Shown piece by piece: positions 63,469 through 64,000 of a stretch of DNA of 64,000 nucleotides; position 1 is the first letter of the stretch, and the number at the start of each line of letters is the position of its first letter. Position numbers and translations under genes: made by a program. This stretch comes from Leishmania infantum JPCM5 (lineage: Eukaryota > Euglenozoa > Kinetoplastea > Trypanosomatida > Trypanosomatidae). The stretch covers positions 1,538,273 to 1,602,272 of the forward strand of contig NC_009418.2 of the NCBI RefSeq assembly GCF_000002875.2, read 5' to 3'. The notes under the pieces are model-generated. The model saw only the letters and a program-made list of their open reading frames with translations. It was not told the DNA's origin and did not search any database.

Positions 63469-64000
63469 TGGGCGGGGTAGAGGAGCTCAGAAGACAGCGC
63501 CAGTCCTTGGATAGGTGCTGACGCGCGACACAAGCAGCTCGTGAGCCACAATCAGGTCGCTCTCGCTCGCTCTTTTGGCCATTTGCCGTGACCTAAAGGC
63601 GTCGCTCCTTCTCCCACGCACCCGCTCGCCTCCCTCGCTGCATGAGGGACAGCGGCAGGCAGGTGGTCTCCATCGTCTTGCATGTGCGAGAGTCGGAAAG
63701 TCAAAAGAAGAAAATAACAAGAGCAGGAAAAAAAAAGGCTCTGCCTGCGCGTGACGTCTTTTGAAGGGCGAAGAGGCACTTGCGCGGAGGTGCTGCTCCA
63801 CAGTGCCTCTTGGCCCCGCGACCGTGATGCTGATAGGAGTTGCGCGGAGCAAGGCAGGGTCGCTTCCCCCTCTCCTTCGTCTGTTGCTCTTGTCATGCTG
63901 TGTGCAGCTGTATATCAGAGCTCCGTGCAAACCCATCTCTCGTTCTCTCTCTTGCTCGCATGTTTCTCCTCCTCTTGCGTCGCCTTTTTTCTTTTTTTTC
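63469..64000 (+). other. 3' flank and start of the next intergenic region
   Basis: Mixed-composition sequence, with a short A-run at 63729-63737, runs into a pyrimidine-rich tract to the window end. No gene begins before the edge. Confidence 0.65.
63931..64000 (+). promoter_or_regulatory. pyrimidine tract at the window edge, probable acceptor region of the next gene
   Basis: T/C-rich sequence ('cgttctctctcttgctcgc', 'tgtttctcctcctcttgcgt', then T-runs) reaches the last base. It implies that another + strand gene starts just beyond the window. Confidence 0.5.

Noticed and set aside
1..64000. tRNA genes, rRNA, CRISPR arrays, insertion sequences, introns or classical promoters
   Set aside because: No cloverleaf boxes, repeat-spacer arrays, terminal inverted repeats or frame interruptions were seen. 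The organism's gene organisation does not use a promoter per gene.

Overview
The window looks like a piece of a trypanosomatid chromosome, most like Leishmania. It is GC-rich. All twenty supported protein genes are intact, intron-free and on the + strand, separated by 0.45-1.6 kb gaps. Most gaps hold a pyrimidine-rich tract followed by the first AG shortly before the next ATG, which is the usual layout of trans-splicing acceptor sites in a polycistronic unit. GT/CA runs and C- or T-rich low complexity fill the gaps. There is no strand switch, so the window lies inside one directional gene cluster. The species cannot be fixed from the sequence alone. All assignments come from reading motifs and from remembered family patterns; no database search was run.

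Layout. 1-8.7 kb: an RGP1-like arrestin-fold protein (Golgi Rab6-type GEF subunit), a UFM1-specific protease, a short mitochondrial single-pass protein, a membrane protein with helical repeats, and the Rab geranylgeranyltransferase beta subunit. 9.3-17.8 kb: a mitochondrial-type helical protein, a GAF-domain protein and a USP7-like deubiquitinase. 19.3-28.8 kb: DNAI7/CASC1/IC97 (axonemal dynein-associated), a membrane-anchored J-protein, a GRIP-domain golgin and a mitofilin-domain protein. 29.4-42.4 kb: a 2,599-residue CFAP46-like central-pair protein, an alpha/beta-hydrolase-like protein without the nucleophile serine, and EMC1. 43.6-48.0 kb: a basic disordered protein and a second RPA1-type protein with four OB-fold regions. 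49.1-63.5 kb: a 4,241-residue cytoplasmic dynein-2 (IFT) heavy chain and a small zinc-knuckle protein.

Themes. Three genes serve the flagellum (DNAI7, CFAP46, DYNC2H1), three the Golgi/Rab system (RGP1, RABGGTB, GRIP golgin), and several the mitochondrion. Neighbours in such clusters are usually functionally unrelated, so adjacency is weak evidence. The observations most worth a second look are the RPA1-like protein that carries an RPA70N-type domain, the catalytically dead caspase/CHAT-like end of the CFAP46 protein, the RGP1 assignment, the soluble mitofilin-domain protein and the hydrolase-like pseudoenzyme.
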